The notes below the pieces were generated by a model. That model was given only the letters and a program-made list of their open reading frames with translations. It was not told the DNA's origin and did not search any database. Positions 7,518 to 16,560 of a stretch of DNA of 64,000 nucleotides are shown piece by piece. Origin of the DNA: Sulfurovum sp. (lineage in GTDB: Bacteria > Campylobacterota > Campylobacteria > Campylobacterales > Sulfurovaceae); NCBI GenBank assembly GCA_027081115.1, contig JALWLD010000054.1, positions 1-64,000 of the forward strand, written 5' to 3'. A program made the translations under genes and the position numbers. How positions within the stretch are numbered: position 1 is the first letter of the stretch; each line of letters starts with the position of its first letter.

Positions 7518-8867
7518 TTAAAAATCAAAGGGCTGGAATACCATGACCCAGAAATTCATACCTTCATCTCCATAAGCAAGATCTAAACGGATAGGTACTT
7601 CGGCAGCCATGGCACGTAGGCTGATTCCTGCATCGTATTTCATATTTTGGAGAAGGTCAAGATTGTAGGTGTCATTGACTCTTCCGGCTTCAACAAAAGC
7701 TACAATTTGGAACCAGTCTATGGCCACAGGTATGAATTTATTAGTTCTGAAAGGGTTGTATTCCAGAACAGCTCTGTATTCAGCTGTAGCATAAAAGACG
7801 GCTTTGTCTGAGAAACGGTCATTTTCATAGCCTCTCATACGGTTAAAACCACCCAGTCTTGCACCTTCCCATGGTGGTGGACGCTTGCTATCAAGCTTTG
7901 TATCAATCGTGCCATTGAAATAAGTATTGTCATTGTCCCAAGAGAAGGAGTATCCTGTCCATGCAGAGAATGCCAACACATTTTGTTGAGACCATGAGAA
8001 GGTAGGTAGATTAATGTAGTGGTTGTATTTTGCTTCAAGGAAATCCCAACTTTGAAGTGAATCACCCTCTCCAAAATCCTTTGAGTACTGAACTTGGAAT
8101 TGATAGCCTCTTGAAGGGTTGAGGTCGAAGTCGGTATTTTCATGGTAGAGGAAGAAACGTAAACCTGCGGTATTCCACTCATTTAAAGTATGTGCATCCG
8201 GATCCTGATAGTTTTCAAAAGAGTTATGGGAATAAAAGGTTTTGATACCCACAGAGGTCTCTCCTGTGACAAAAGGTTTTCCTCCTCCATATCCCTCTCT
8301 ATTCATGGCAAAACCATTTTTAAGATCATAGATACGTTCCGGATTGTCGATCCCCTCTCCTATAGGTAGTACATAGCGAAAGGTAGTATATAAAAAGTCA
8401 GAATCACCGGAGGTTACAAAGGCATCATCCTGTACAGAGTTGTTTGAACCGTTCAAGTAGTGTCTTGCTTTTGGAAAATAACTTTTCATCCCATACATAG
8501 AGAAGAAGAGGCGGTTTGTAAAAGGTAGTTTATAGTCAGTAAAGAGAATAAAGCCTCCGCTAAAGTTTGCTGTATCTTCTTGTCCGTTTGTTATGATATC
8601 TTGTTCTGCACCGTAAAAGCCTGTGGCTATAAATGTGGTTTGTGGCTGAAACAGACCAGTTTTAATGACGCCTAAACCACCGGAAAACCCTGTAGATTCT
8701 GTAGAAAATATATAAGGAAGTACGATCCAGTCTTTCACATGAGTAAGTTTGGTCAGATTAACATCATCAAATATTTCAGTCATAAAGTTTTCTTCTGCCT
8801 GTATGGAAGAAGTTGTTAATAACAGTGCAGTGAGACTAGATAAAAGTAGGGTTTGCTTGTTTTTCAT
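7518..8867 (-). CDS. outer-membrane BamA/TamA-like D15 barrel protein
   Basis: 449 residues with a Sec signal peptide (MKNKQTLLLSSLTALLL then SIQA). The body is rich in alternating aromatic/hydrophobic strands with Asn/Gly turns. The surface-antigen (D15) signature is visible near residues 330-370 (GARLGGFNRMRGYENDRFSD, followed by TAEYRA). It ends in an aromatic residue (QPFDF), typical of barrels inserted by BamA. No clear POTRA domains are seen, so it is a short D15-type barrel rather than BamA itself. Its substrate or role is unknown. Monocistronic, convergent with dnaK. Confidence 0.8.
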   Translation of the reverse strand: MKNKQTLLLSSLTALLLTTSSIQAEENFMTEIFDDVNLTKLTHVKDWIVLPYIFSTESTGFSGGLGVIKTGLFQPQTTFIATGFYGAEQDIITNGQEDTANFSGGFILFTDYKLPFTNRLFFSMYGMKSYFPKARHYLNGSNNSVQDDAFVTSGDSDFLYTTFRYVLPIGEGIDNPERIYDLKNGFAMNREGYGGGKPFVTGETSVGIKTFYSHNSFENYQDPDAHTLNEWNTAGLRFFLYHENTDFDLNPSRGYQFQVQYSKDFGEGDSLQSWDFLEAKYNHYINLPTFSWSQQNVLAFSAWTGYSFSWDNDNTYFNGTIDTKLDSKRPPPWEGARLGGFNRMRGYENDRFSDKAVFYATAEYRAVLEYNPFRTNKFIPVAIDWFQIVAFVEAGRVNDTYNLDLLQNMKYDAGISLRAMAAEVPIRLDLAYGDEGMNFWVMVFQPFDF

Positions 8868-8951
8868 GGATTAATTATAGCCAAACAATATTATATTTTT
8901 TAGGATATAATATTTATAACAATAAATTGATATTTACAGGAGGAATTTAGT

Positions 8952-9251
8952 ATGGAAATGAAGAAATGTAGGACACTGGAAGAGGCCAGAGAGAAGATAG
9001 ACAAAGTGGATGAAGAGATCGTCAAATTGATCGCACAGCGTAATGACTATATTAAACAGATCGCACACTTTAAAACCTCTGTAGATGAGATAAAAGCAGA
9101 AGATAGAATAGAAGATGTTATTTCCAGTGTCCGTGAACAGGCAATCTCTTTGGGCCTCTCTCCAAACCTTATAAACGAACTTTATGTCAAGATGATAGAT
9201 GCAATGGTAGAAAGTGAAGTAGCTGAGTTCAACAATGCCAAAAGCTTTTAA
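8952..9251 (+). CDS. chorismate mutase type II (AroQ-like)
   Basis: 99 residues, all helical. The sequence fits the AroQ fold: REKIDKVDEEIVKLIAQRNDYIKQIAHFK in helix 1 (Arg, Asp and Lys of the active site), the EDRIEDVISSVREQA segment, then helix 3 with LYVKMIDAMVESE. It would convert chorismate to prephenate for Phe/Tyr synthesis. The related isochorismate-pyruvate lyase is possible, but no siderophore genes are nearby. Strong GGAGGA ribosome binding site. Not linked to other aromatic-pathway genes here. Confidence 0.82.
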   Translation: MEMKKCRTLEEAREKIDKVDEEIVKLIAQRNDYIKQIAHFKTSVDEIKAEDRIEDVISSVREQAISLGLSPNLINELYVKMIDAMVESEVAEFNNAKSF

Positions 9252-9323
9252 AAGCTTTTGCTTTGTGTACTCCTTTACACAGAGGGTATGTTAGAATACT
9301 CTATTGTAAAATGAAGGTTATAA

Positions 9324-9977
9324 ATGAAAATACTGTTACTTGAAGATGATGTCATCCTTCAGGATATTTTAGAAGAATTTTTGCTTGAAGCAGGATATGA
9401 TGTGGAGAGTTTCTATGATGGAGAGAAGGCACTTGATGCTATAGGTGCAAAGAGTTATGATATGTTACTGCTTGATGTCAATGTTCCTAACATAGATGGT
9501 TTTGAGATACTCTCCTATCTTAGAGACATTGGCAATACCACTCCTGCTATTTACATTACCTCTCTTGCAAGTATTGATGACTTGAAAAAAGGGTTTGATC
9601 TGGGGGCGGATGATTACCTCAAAAAACCTTTTGATCTTGAAGAATTGAATGCCCGTATTGAACGGATCATCAAAGTGCATCGTCTTCAGGAAGAGATAGA
9701 ATTCGACGGGTTGAAATTCATTCCTAAAGCCCATCAGATTATTATGGATGACAAAGTTATTGATATGCGCCAAAAAGAGGCACAGGTTTTGGAGTATTTT
9801 GTAAGAAATACAGGGAAGATCATCTCTTGTGATGAGATAATTGAGAATGTATGGGACGATGAGTCTGTCCCAACCCATGCGACTATTCGTACGTATATTA
9901 AAAATTTGAGAAAAATGTTTACCAAAGACTATTTTGACAATATTAAAGGAGAGGGTTATCGTTTTAACATCGTATGA
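9324..9977 (+). CDS. OmpR-family response regulator
   Basis: 217 residues. Receiver domain 1-118 with acidic pair EDD near residue 7, phosphoacceptor Asp51 (LLLDVNVP) and conserved Lys near 101 (DDYLKKPF). The C-terminal winged helix (about 125-217) contains RQKEAQVLEYFVRN and RTYIKNLRKMF. It would be phosphorylated by the histidine kinase whose frame overlaps its 3' end. Target genes are unknown. A near neighbour is the chorismate mutase 72 bp upstream, perhaps in the same transcript. Confidence 0.93.
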   Translation: MKILLLEDDVILQDILEEFLLEAGYDVESFYDGEKALDAIGAKSYDMLLLDVNVPNIDGFEILSYLRDIGNTTPAIYITSLASIDDLKKGFDLGADDYLKKPFDLEELNARIERIIKVHRLQEEIEFDGLKFIPKAHQIIMDDKVIDMRQKEAQVLEYFVRNTGKIISCDEIIENVWDDESVPTHATIRTYIKNLRKMFTKDYFDNIKGEGYRFNIV

Positions 9978-11145
9978 ACGTAAATCAATACTTCGTTTTT
10001 TAACACTTTATCTTGGTTCGGTTTTTGTACTACTTGCTATTATTGGGTATCTCTTTTTTGAAAACAATAAAGCTTCTATGAAATCTACTATGAAGTTTGA
10101 AATGATGTATAAGTCTCGTATGCTTTTTTCTGAAATTGTCTTAGAAGCCATGTTACATGTCAATGGTGGTATGACCATAAAAAAAAGAGATACCTTTTTG
10201 AAACATCTTAAACATTGTCGTTTTGATGTGGGTTATTATGATGAAGATGGGAAAGTCATCATCAGCGGTATAAGTGAAAAGGTAAAATTTGATCATGATT
10301 TTTATAGAGAAAATGATCACTATTTTGCTGTGACAAAAAATAAAAGTGTACATCTTGGTGTCAAATATATTGTTTTAAAAGAGAGTGAATTGATTGGGCA
10401 GATACAAGCACTGCGTCTAAAGATCATTGGGTATTTGATACTTTCTTTTATTTTGATGGGAGTGGTAGGGTATTTCCTGGGGCGACTCTTTTTAAAACCA
10501 GTCAGAGAACAGATAGAGTCTCTAGATCGTTTTATTGCTGACACGACTCATGAACTCAATACACCTATTTCTGCAATTTTGATGACGACACAGTCTTTTA
10601 AGGGTGTGGAAGACAAGAAGATGAAACGATTGGAAGCATCAGCCAAAAGACTCTCTGTAATGTACAGTTCTTTAACCTATAGGCTTGAGGGGAAAACGGA
10701 TCCTTCTGAACTGCTCTGTTTTTCAGGTATTGTAGAGGAGAGGGTAGAGTATGTCAGAGAGTTGATTGATTCAAAACGTTTACATATTATACTTGACCTT
10801 GAACCTATGCAAGTGTTTATATCAAGAGACTCAGCCTATAGACTTATTGATAATCTACTCTCAAATGCGATTAAGTATTCGGATGTAGGAGATAGTATCT
10901 TTATCTCTACAAAAAATCATCTACTTACCGTGAGAGACACCGGGATCGGGATTGATAAAAATGTACAAGAGGATATTTTTAAACGTTATAATCGTGCCAA
11001 TGAAGAGCGTGGTGGTTTTGGCTTGGGTTTAAATATTGTGCTCTCCATCTGTAAACAGTATAAGATAAAGATAAACCTTCAATCAAAAAAAGGAGAGGGC
11101 AGTACTTTTATGCTGACCTTTCCCAAAACAAAAAAAGAGAAATAG
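9934..11145 (+). CDS. sensor histidine kinase
   Basis: 403 residues from a TTG at 9934, overlapping the regulator gene by 44 nt. No ATG exists before the first membrane helix, so a non-ATG start is needed. AAGGAG at 9947-9952 could alternatively serve a start a few codons later. Two membrane helices (about 20-42 and 160-182) frame a ~115-residue periplasmic sensor of unknown ligand. Then HisKA with His206 (THELNTP) and HATPase with DNLLSNAIKYS, DTGIGI and GFGLGLN. Partner of the response regulator just upstream. Confidence 0.9.
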   Translation: MTILKERVIVLTSYERKSILRFLTLYLGSVFVLLAIIGYLFFENNKASMKSTMKFEMMYKSRMLFSEIVLEAMLHVNGGMTIKKRDTFLKHLKHCRFDVGYYDEDGKVIISGISEKVKFDHDFYRENDHYFAVTKNKSVHLGVKYIVLKESELIGQIQALRLKIIGYLILSFILMGVVGYFLGRLFLKPVREQIESLDRFIADTTHELNTPISAILMTTQSFKGVEDKKMKRLEASAKRLSVMYSSLTYRLEGKTDPSELLCFSGIVEERVEYVRELIDSKRLHIILDLEPMQVFISRDSAYRLIDNLLSNAIKYSDVGDSIFISTKNHLLTVRDTGIGIDKNVQEDIFKRYNRANEERGGFGLGLNIVLSICKQYKIKINLQSKKGEGSTFMLTFPKTKKEK

Positions 11146-11147
11146 TT

Positions 11148-11540
11148 CTACTCGACACTGTCCATCAATATACCAATGATATCTGTCATGGTCAAGATAC
11201 CGTATAGTTCATTGTTATCAATGACCAAAAGACGTTTTATACTGCTTATGACCATCATTCTAGCTGCATATTTTACATCCAGTTGAGCAGAGACAGATAT
11301 GGCTGGTGTAGCAGCAATGTCATATACATTCAGTAGGTCAATATCACCATCTTCTGCAACAATACTTTGTAAAACATTCTTGAATGTCATAAGACCATAG
11401 GCACCATCTGGTGTATTTTTTTCAACCACAACAGAACGTACTTTATGGATTTTCATAAGTTGTAGGGCTTCTCTTACTGTTGCCATAGGGGAAACACTTA
11501 CCAATTTTTCTTTTGGCGTCATTACATCTTTTACTAACAT
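11148..11540 (-). CDS. CBS-pair domain protein
   Basis: 130 residues, two CBS motifs. The first covers about 1-60 (VKDVMTPKEKLVSVSPMATVREALQLM), the second about 70-130 and ends GILTMTDIIGILMD. Stand-alone CBS pairs bind adenosine ligands (AMP, ATP, SAM) and regulate a partner. It ends the minus-strand run DUF1538 - PII-like - CBS, 11 bp after the PII-like gene, so it is most likely a second regulator of the membrane protein. Ligand unknown. Confidence 0.88.
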   Translation of the reverse strand: MLVKDVMTPKEKLVSVSPMATVREALQLMKIHKVRSVVVEKNTPDGAYGLMTFKNVLQSIVAEDGDIDLLNVYDIAATPAISVSAQLDVKYAARMMVISSIKRLLVIDNNELYGILTMTDIIGILMDSVE

Positions 11541-11551
11541 CTTTGCTCCTT

Positions 11552-11902
11552 TTATATCATAGTTTTTATGTTGTCTTCAAAATTATGAAGTTCTTCTGTA
11601 TCTAAACCTGCAACATGGCTCAAAGGGATAGTAAAGGCATATCCGCTGTTCTCATGGTTATCCAGATCAAAGTTGACACGTAGGGCTTTCATCACTTTCA
11701 TGGAGAGCTTTCTAGGCAAGATGAAGACCAGTGCTGAGACGTTCTCTTCCAAGGTAAGACCAAAAAAGACTTTTTTCTCTTTTAAGCCAATATTTTTACC
11801 ATGCAAAATGGTAACTGCACCGGCACCAGCCTCTTTGGCTACTTTGATAGCTGCTTCTTCATCTGCATCTTGTATGACTGCAATGAGTGCTGTAAACTTC
11901 AT
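11552..11902 (-). CDS. PII-like regulatory protein
   Basis: 116 residues. The sequence shows the PII/ferredoxin-like beta-alpha-beta pattern: an initial strand ([10 protein letters not shown]), a helix with [20 protein letters not shown], a short loop and a C-terminal strand with [15 protein letters not shown]. It lacks the canonical T-loop Tyr-uridylylation motif of GlnB/GlnK, so it belongs with transporter-associated PII-like proteins. Its ATG overlaps the DUF1538 gene's stop by 4 bp, which points to a dedicated regulator of that membrane protein, as SbtB is for SbtA. Confidence 0.75.
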   Translation of the reverse strand: MKFTALIAVIQDADEEAAIKVAKEAGAGAVTILHGKNIGLKEKKVFFGLTLEENVSALVFILPRKLSMKVMKALRVNFDLDNHENSGYAFTIPLSHVAGLDTEELHNFEDNIKTMI

Positions 11903-13437
11903 AGATTCTCCTTTTGTTTTTCAGATTTCTTCCGGTAATACTCTGCATGTATTCCATACCCCATAACCGTAAGCATAGGGAAAAGTGAAGCAAATGCAAT
12001 AAGGCCAAATCCATCAATGAGGGGGTTCCGTCCTTCAATATTCTCTGCCAAACCAAGACCTAGTGCAGCTACAAGCGGAACAGTGACCGTTGATGTGGTT
12101 ACACCCCCTGAATCGTAGGCAATAGGTACAATGTATTTAGGTGCGAAGTAGGTAAAGATAATCACCAAAATATAGCCTGCAATAATATAGTAATGTATAG
12201 GATCTCCTACAACAATACGGTAAGAACCTAAAGCAATACCGATAGCAACACCTAATGCTACCACTATTCTAAGTACATTTTGTTTAATGTTTCCTTCAGA
12301 AATATCTTCTGCCTTAATGGCTATGGCCAAAAGTGCAGGCTCCGCCATGGTAGTAGAGAAACCAATGAGAAAGGCAAAGAGGTAGATAAGTAGATTGTTC
12401 TTCATATCGGTCAGCTGGAAAGCAATGGTTTCTCCAATAGGGAAAAGTCCCATCTCCAAACCGACAATAAATGCATAGAGTCCCAAGATAACCATGATGA
12501 TACCGGTGATGATCTTATGTAGGTGTGCTACGGGTTTTTTTATGATCATATATTGGAAAAAGAAGATCACGACCAAAATGGGCGTGACATCTTTAATGGT
12601 ATTGACAAGTTCCATAAAAGTATTGTAGGCAGAAAATGTATACTGATGTACTACATGTACTGTTTGTTCCGGTATAGCTGTTGAAAGCTCAGGAAGTGTG
12701 GTAGGGTCTGCCATACTGTAGACAATGATGCCGTAGATCTGCACAAAGATCATGGGTGTAAGTGAAGCAAAAGCAATGAGTCCAAACCCGTCAATGGCGG
12801 GGTTACGACCTTTAATACTTGATGCCAAGCCAATACCTAATGCTGCAACTAAAGGAACGGTTACAGTTGAAGTGGTTACACCTCCAGAATCATAGGCCAG
12901 ACCAATGATCTCTACAGGGGCAAAAAAGGTAATGATAACAACCAGAATATATCCAGCGATGATGTAGTAGGATACAGGATGTCCAAGTAAAATACGCAGT
13001 GTTCCCAGTGCTATGGCAAAACCAACAGAGAGAGCTACGGTCATACGCAGCCAAAAGGCATCGATGAGACCATGAGAGATGAGTGCTGCCTTATTGGCTA
13101 TGGCAATGAGTGCCGGTTCTGCAACAGTGGTGGCAAAACCAATAGTAAAAGCAAAAGTAAGTAGCCAGAATACTGAGCCTTTTTTTGCAAAATCTACAGC
13201 AAGCCCTTCTCCAATAGGGAAAATACCCAGTTCAAGTCCGCGAATGAACAGAGCAAGCCCTACTGCAACAATAGTTAGACCTATGACTATGGATGCAAGA
13301 TTTTCCGGTACAGACTGAATGATCAAGCCCTGAAAAAGTGCTACAACAATGATAATGGGAAGCAGGTCTTTAAAGGAGTTCTTTAAATCACCCGCGAATA
13401 TCTTCAAGCTATCTTTCATGTGAGGCATTATATCCAT
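11899..13437 (-). CDS. tandem DUF1538 integral membrane protein
   Basis: 512 residues made of two homologous halves (about 10-245 and 265-500). Each half carries the strongly conserved block [20 protein letters not shown] followed by GRNP-(A/L)[14 protein letters not shown], and an earlier FPIGE motif. Several hydrophobic helices per half imply an internally duplicated transporter of unknown substrate. Three Met codons lie within the first seven codons and none has a good ribosome binding site, so the exact start is open. First gene of a three-gene unit with PII-like and CBS proteins, divergent from a carbonic anhydrase/SulP cluster. Inorganic carbon or another ion is a reasonable but unproven substrate. 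Confidence 0.85.
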   Translation of the reverse strand: MDIMPHMKDSLKIFAGDLKNSFKDLLPIIIVVALFQGLIIQSVPENLASIVIGLTIVAVGLALFIRGLELGIFPIGEGLAVDFAKKGSVFWLLTFAFTIGFATTVAEPALIAIANKAALISHGLIDAFWLRMTVALSVGFAIALGTLRILLGHPVSYYIIAGYILVVIITFFAPVEIIGLAYDSGGVTTSTVTVPLVAALGIGLASSIKGRNPAIDGFGLIAFASLTPMIFVQIYGIIVYSMADPTTLPELSTAIPEQTVHVVHQYTFSAYNTFMELVNTIKDVTPILVVIFFFQYMIIKKPVAHLHKIITGIIMVILGLYAFIVGLEMGLFPIGETIAFQLTDMKNNLLIYLFAFLIGFSTTMAEPALLAIAIKAEDISEGNIKQNVLRIVVALGVAIGIALGSYRIVVGDPIHYYIIAGYILVIIFTYFAPKYIVPIAYDSGGVTTSTVTVPLVAALGLGLAENIEGRNPLIDGFGLIAFASLFPMLTVMGYGIHAEYYRKKSEKQKENL

Positions 13438-13439
13438 AC

Positions 13440-13452
13440 TATCGTTACGATA
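13440..13452. promoter_or_regulatory. 13-bp perfect palindrome before DUF1538
   Basis: TATCGT-T-ACGATA lies directly upstream of the DUF1538 start, in the divergent intergenic region. It could be an operator or chance. Confidence 0.3.
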
Positions 13453-13592
13453 TCCCTACTTTGATAAGTATGAGAAGAGAGAATATATCAAAAACACTAT
13501 TAGTTGGGTATTTTTTACTTCTTTTACGATTTTAGTAGAGAATTTTCCTATGATTCTTGACAAAGAGAGAAAGAATGTTCTATGATGGATAT

Positions 13593-13868
13593 ATGAAAAC
13601 AATAGTACTGACACTTTTTTTACTGTTAAGCAGTACCTATATCTTGGCCGATATCTCATCTATAGATGAGAGTGCAGCATTAAAGGTTTTTTCTGAAGAT
13701 GCCAAAGAAGATAAAAAGAGTGATAACACAGCTGAAGAGAAAGAGTGTTTAGATACAGAACGTATTGTATTATTATATTTTTCTGATGAAATGCCTTCTT
13801 CTGCTTGTAAATCGGCTATACCTTCTGAGTATTTTGAACGGGACCATAAACCTCCACGCTTCTTCTAA
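13593..13868 (+). CDS. small secreted protein A (paralogue of 18928-19209)
   Basis: 91 residues from the ATG at 13593. A frame open from a TTG at 13557 would bury the signal peptide, so I reject it. Sec signal peptide MKTIVLTLFLLLSSTYILA, then an acidic middle (SEDAKEDKKSDN), two cysteines, and the tail RDHKPPRFF. A second copy upstream of the other SulP gene starts MKAIILTLFLLLS, has CEDIKEDAQTDKSDD and ends YDHTLYKPPLFS. Function unknown. Both copies stand before bicarbonate-type genes, so a role in the same process is likely. Possible terminator at 13905-13948. Confidence 0.65.
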   Translation: MKTIVLTLFLLLSSTYILADISSIDESAALKVFSEDAKEDKKSDNTAEEKECLDTERIVLLYFSDEMPSSACKSAIPSEYFERDHKPPRFF

Positions 13869-13904
13869 AATAACTACCCCCTAATTTTATATTTTTACAT
13901 GCTT

Positions 13905-13948
13905 GGTATAACCAGCTGTCTTTATCTATATAGTGCTATACCTTTTTT
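13905..13948 (+). terminator. weak hairpin with T-run after small secreted protein A
   Basis: GGTATA and TATACC are 26 nt apart and are followed by six T. It could terminate or attenuate transcription between the small gene and carbonic anhydrase. The long loop makes this uncertain. Confidence 0.3.
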
Positions 13949-14020
13949 ATTAATAAGGTAAACAGAGTTCTTTTTGGTAGAGAATATATGGTTGTACTCC
14001 TCTTATTTTAAAAGGAGATT

Positions 14021-14668
14021 ATGATGATACGTACAAGTAAATTGCTCAAAGGAAATGAGCTCTTCAAAAACAGTTATTTTAAAAAGAATGAATTAAAACT
14101 GATCGAGTTGGCAAAACATGGGCAGCAACCTAAAGCACTTTTTATAGGCTGTGCCGATTCTCGTGTAGTGCCAAACCTAATCACTCAAACAATACCGGGT
14201 GATCTTTTTGTTATTCGAAATGTAGGAAACTTTGTAGCACCATTCAAACCAGATGAAGACTACCACTCTACTGCTTCAGGTATTGAGTATGCGGTAAGTG
14301 CGTTGAATGTTTCAGAGATTATTATTTGCGGTCATACACAGTGTGGTGCGATACAAGCCCTCTATGATGGTGTAGATACATATGCTTTCGTTCACACAAA
14401 AAAGTGGCTCTCCCTTGGGGAAAAGGCAAAAAACCTTGCAGTGGAAACTTTGGGAAGTGATGCTTCCAAAGAGAACCTGCTCCGTCTTACAGAGAAACTC
14501 TCTGTAGTATCACAGATAGAAAATCTATTGACCTATCCATATGTGAAAGAGGGTGTAGAAGCAGGACGCATACAGTTGCATGGGTGGATTTACAATATTT
14601 CAACGGGAGATATTGAATATTATGATCCAGATGAAAAGATATTTTGCTCTTTGGATACATTGGTATGA
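14021..14668 (+). CDS. beta-class carbonic anhydrase
   Basis: 215 residues. Zinc ligands are visible: Cys44 with the Asp-Arg dyad (CADSRVVP), His105 and Cys108 (HTQCGAI). The RNVGN motif near residue 68 is also present. Interconverts CO2 and bicarbonate in the cytoplasm. AAAGGAG precedes the ATGATG start. The SulP transporter begins 71 bp downstream. A carbonic anhydrase paired with SulP is a known arrangement for bicarbonate supply, which suits an autotroph. Confidence 0.95.
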   Translation: MMIRTSKLLKGNELFKNSYFKKNELKLIELAKHGQQPKALFIGCADSRVVPNLITQTIPGDLFVIRNVGNFVAPFKPDEDYHSTASGIEYAVSALNVSEIIICGHTQCGAIQALYDGVDTYAFVHTKKWLSLGEKAKNLAVETLGSDASKENLLRLTEKLSVVSQIENLLTYPYVKEGVEAGRIQLHGWIYNISTGDIEYYDPDEKIFCSLDTLV

Positions 14669-14739
14669 GTAGAGTAGAGGGTAGTAAGGTAGATACCTCT
14701 ATTCTCATGTATATTTATGGTTAGATGAAAGGATAAAAA

Positions 14740-16305
14740 ATGAAAGAAGAGAAAAGGTTTGACTACTATTTGAGCTATATTAAAGAGGATTTTCGTGCCA
14801 GTATAGTTGTCTTTTTAGTGGCTGTACCGCTCTGTCTAGGAATTGCACTTGCTTCAGGTGCACCACTTTTTTCCGGGCTTATTGCCGGTATCATAGGGGG
14901 CCTTGTTGTCTCATGGTTAAGTGGTTCTCAGCTAAGTGTTGCCGGCCCCGCTGCAGGATTGGCAGTGATTGTACTCAATGCTATAGAGACACTGGGAAGT
15001 TTTTCCATGTTTTTGCTAAGTGTGATGATCGCAGGTGTGATCCAAATAATCATGGGATACATGAAAGCAGGTACAATCGGGGCATTTTTCCCCTCATCAG
15101 TCATTAAAGGTATGCTTGCAGGTATTGGGCTTATATTGATCATCAAACAGGTACCGCACGTTTTGGGATATGATATTAATTTTGAAGGAGATGACAGCTA
15201 TATGCTTGATGGAGCATTTATGAGTATGCAGGCTTTATTAGAATCTTTCCGTGCTTTTTCCCCTCAAATTACTTTGATAGGCTTAATTTCACTGTTGATT
15301 CTCATTGTATGGGAGTTAGATGCTGTAAAGCGCTATCGTATCTTTAATAATGTACCTGCTTCACTTGTTGTTGTGGTATTGGGTATTTTCTATACGATGT
15401 TCAGTACGTATTATTTCCCCCAATGGAGTTTGGAGAAAAGCCATCTTGTGTCCATCCCTGAAATAGAGAGTTTTGAAGCGTTGAGTGGACTATTTGTTAT
15501 GCCTGATTTTTCAGCATGGAGCAATCCTCAAGTCTATGTGATTGCTATAACTTTGGCTATTGTTGCGAGTATTGAAACACTGTTGAGCCTGGAAGCGGTA
15601 GATAAATTGGATCCTTTAAAACGTGTGGCACCTACCAATAGAGAATTAAAAGCTCAGGGTGTAGGAAACTTCCTCAGTGGTATGATAGGTGGTTTACCTG
15701 TAACATCTGTTATCGTGCGTAGCTCTGTCAATGTCTATACAGGAGGAAAGACAAAAATGTCTTCATTTTTGCATGGATGGTGGCTTGTATTATCTGTACT
15801 TGTTTTGTCTTCCGTACTCAATATGATACCTCTGGCAACCTTGGCAGCTATTTTGATATTTGTGGGCTATAAATTGGCAAGTCCACATCTTTTTAAAACA
15901 CTTTATAGACAAGGCTGGGATCAGTTTTTACCTTTTATTATTACGATTATTGCCATTCTACTAACGGATCTCTTGCAGGGAATTTCCATAGGAATTGTCG
16001 TAGGGCTCTTTTTTGTTATCCATAGTAACTATAAAAAAGCGATTAGTTTGAAACAGGAAGGGACACACTATGTGATTACACTGCATAAAGATGTTACTTT
16101 CCTCAATAAAGCACTTTTAAGAAAGCTGTTTTCGCAAGTAGAAGCTAACAGTACTGTCCTGATAGATGGAAGCAGAGCACAATTTATTGATCATGATATT
16201 GTAGAGACTATAGAAGATTTCATTGTTACTTCGGCTGATAATAATATTGAAATAAAAAAACAGTTATTTGTTGATATTGACGATAAAGAGGGGAATTGTA
16301 TATAG
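14740..16305 (+). CDS. SulP-family anion (bicarbonate) transporter 1
   Basis: 521 residues. The SulP signature is seen in the first third (VAVPLCLGIALASGAPLFSGL, then SGSQLSVAGPAAGLAV) and in the conserved NRELKAQGVGNFLSGMIGGLPV segment near residue 300. About 10-12 membrane helices end near residue 430. A short STAS-like tail (about 440-521) contains STVLIDGSRAQFIDHDIVE. The family carries bicarbonate, sulfate or other anions. Pairing with carbonic anhydrase makes bicarbonate the likely substrate. Confidence 0.88.
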   Translation: MKEEKRFDYYLSYIKEDFRASIVVFLVAVPLCLGIALASGAPLFSGLIAGIIGGLVVSWLSGSQLSVAGPAAGLAVIVLNAIETLGSFSMFLLSVMIAGVIQIIMGYMKAGTIGAFFPSSVIKGMLAGIGLILIIKQVPHVLGYDINFEGDDSYMLDGAFMSMQALLESFRAFSPQITLIGLISLLILIVWELDAVKRYRIFNNVPASLVVVVLGIFYTMFSTYYFPQWSLEKSHLVSIPEIESFEALSGLFVMPDFSAWSNPQVYVIAITLAIVASIETLLSLEAVDKLDPLKRVAPTNRELKAQGVGNFLSGMIGGLPVTSVIVRSSVNVYTGGKTKMSSFLHGWWLVLSVLVLSSVLNMIPLATLAAILIFVGYKLASPHLFKTLYRQGWDQFLPFIITIIAILLTDLLQGISIGIVVGLFFVIHSNYKKAISLKQEGTHYVITLHKDVTFLNKALLRKLFSQVEANSTVLIDGSRAQFIDHDIVETIEDFIVTSADNNIEIKKQLFVDIDDKEGNCI

Positions 16306-16349
16306 GTTTTTATCAGGGAGTTGGCTATATACCTTTACAGTAGAGGGAG

Positions 16350-16460
16350 TTATTGTAGTTCTATTTTCCCTCTATGTAAAATGACTTTGCCTTTTTGTTC
16401 AAGCTCTTCGAATAGAGGGGTTACCTGATCTCTGTCTATTGTTCCTACATTACATGTCAT
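16350..16460 (-). CDS. 36-residue protein with DUF2892-like N-terminus
   Basis: Minus-strand ORF preceded by AAAGG 7 nt before the ATG. It starts MTCNVGTIDRD, like the first residues of small DUF2892 (YgaP-type) membrane proteins, but then runs into a hydrophilic helix (VTPLFEELEQKGKVIL) and stops at 36 residues without a membrane hairpin. It lies 100 bp downstream of the pentahaem cytochrome gene and is co-directional with it. It may be a real small protein or a DUF2892 relic joined to another sequence. Confidence 0.45.
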   Translation of the reverse strand: MTCNVGTIDRDQVTPLFEELEQKGKVILHRGKIELQ

Positions 16461-16560
16461 AATATATCCTTTGTATGAACCTTTAATGGTTCGTATTTTA
16501 ATTACAAGTGAATTATGACAAATTTTCTCCGACTTGTCTGTAACCTATGTTGCATAAAAA

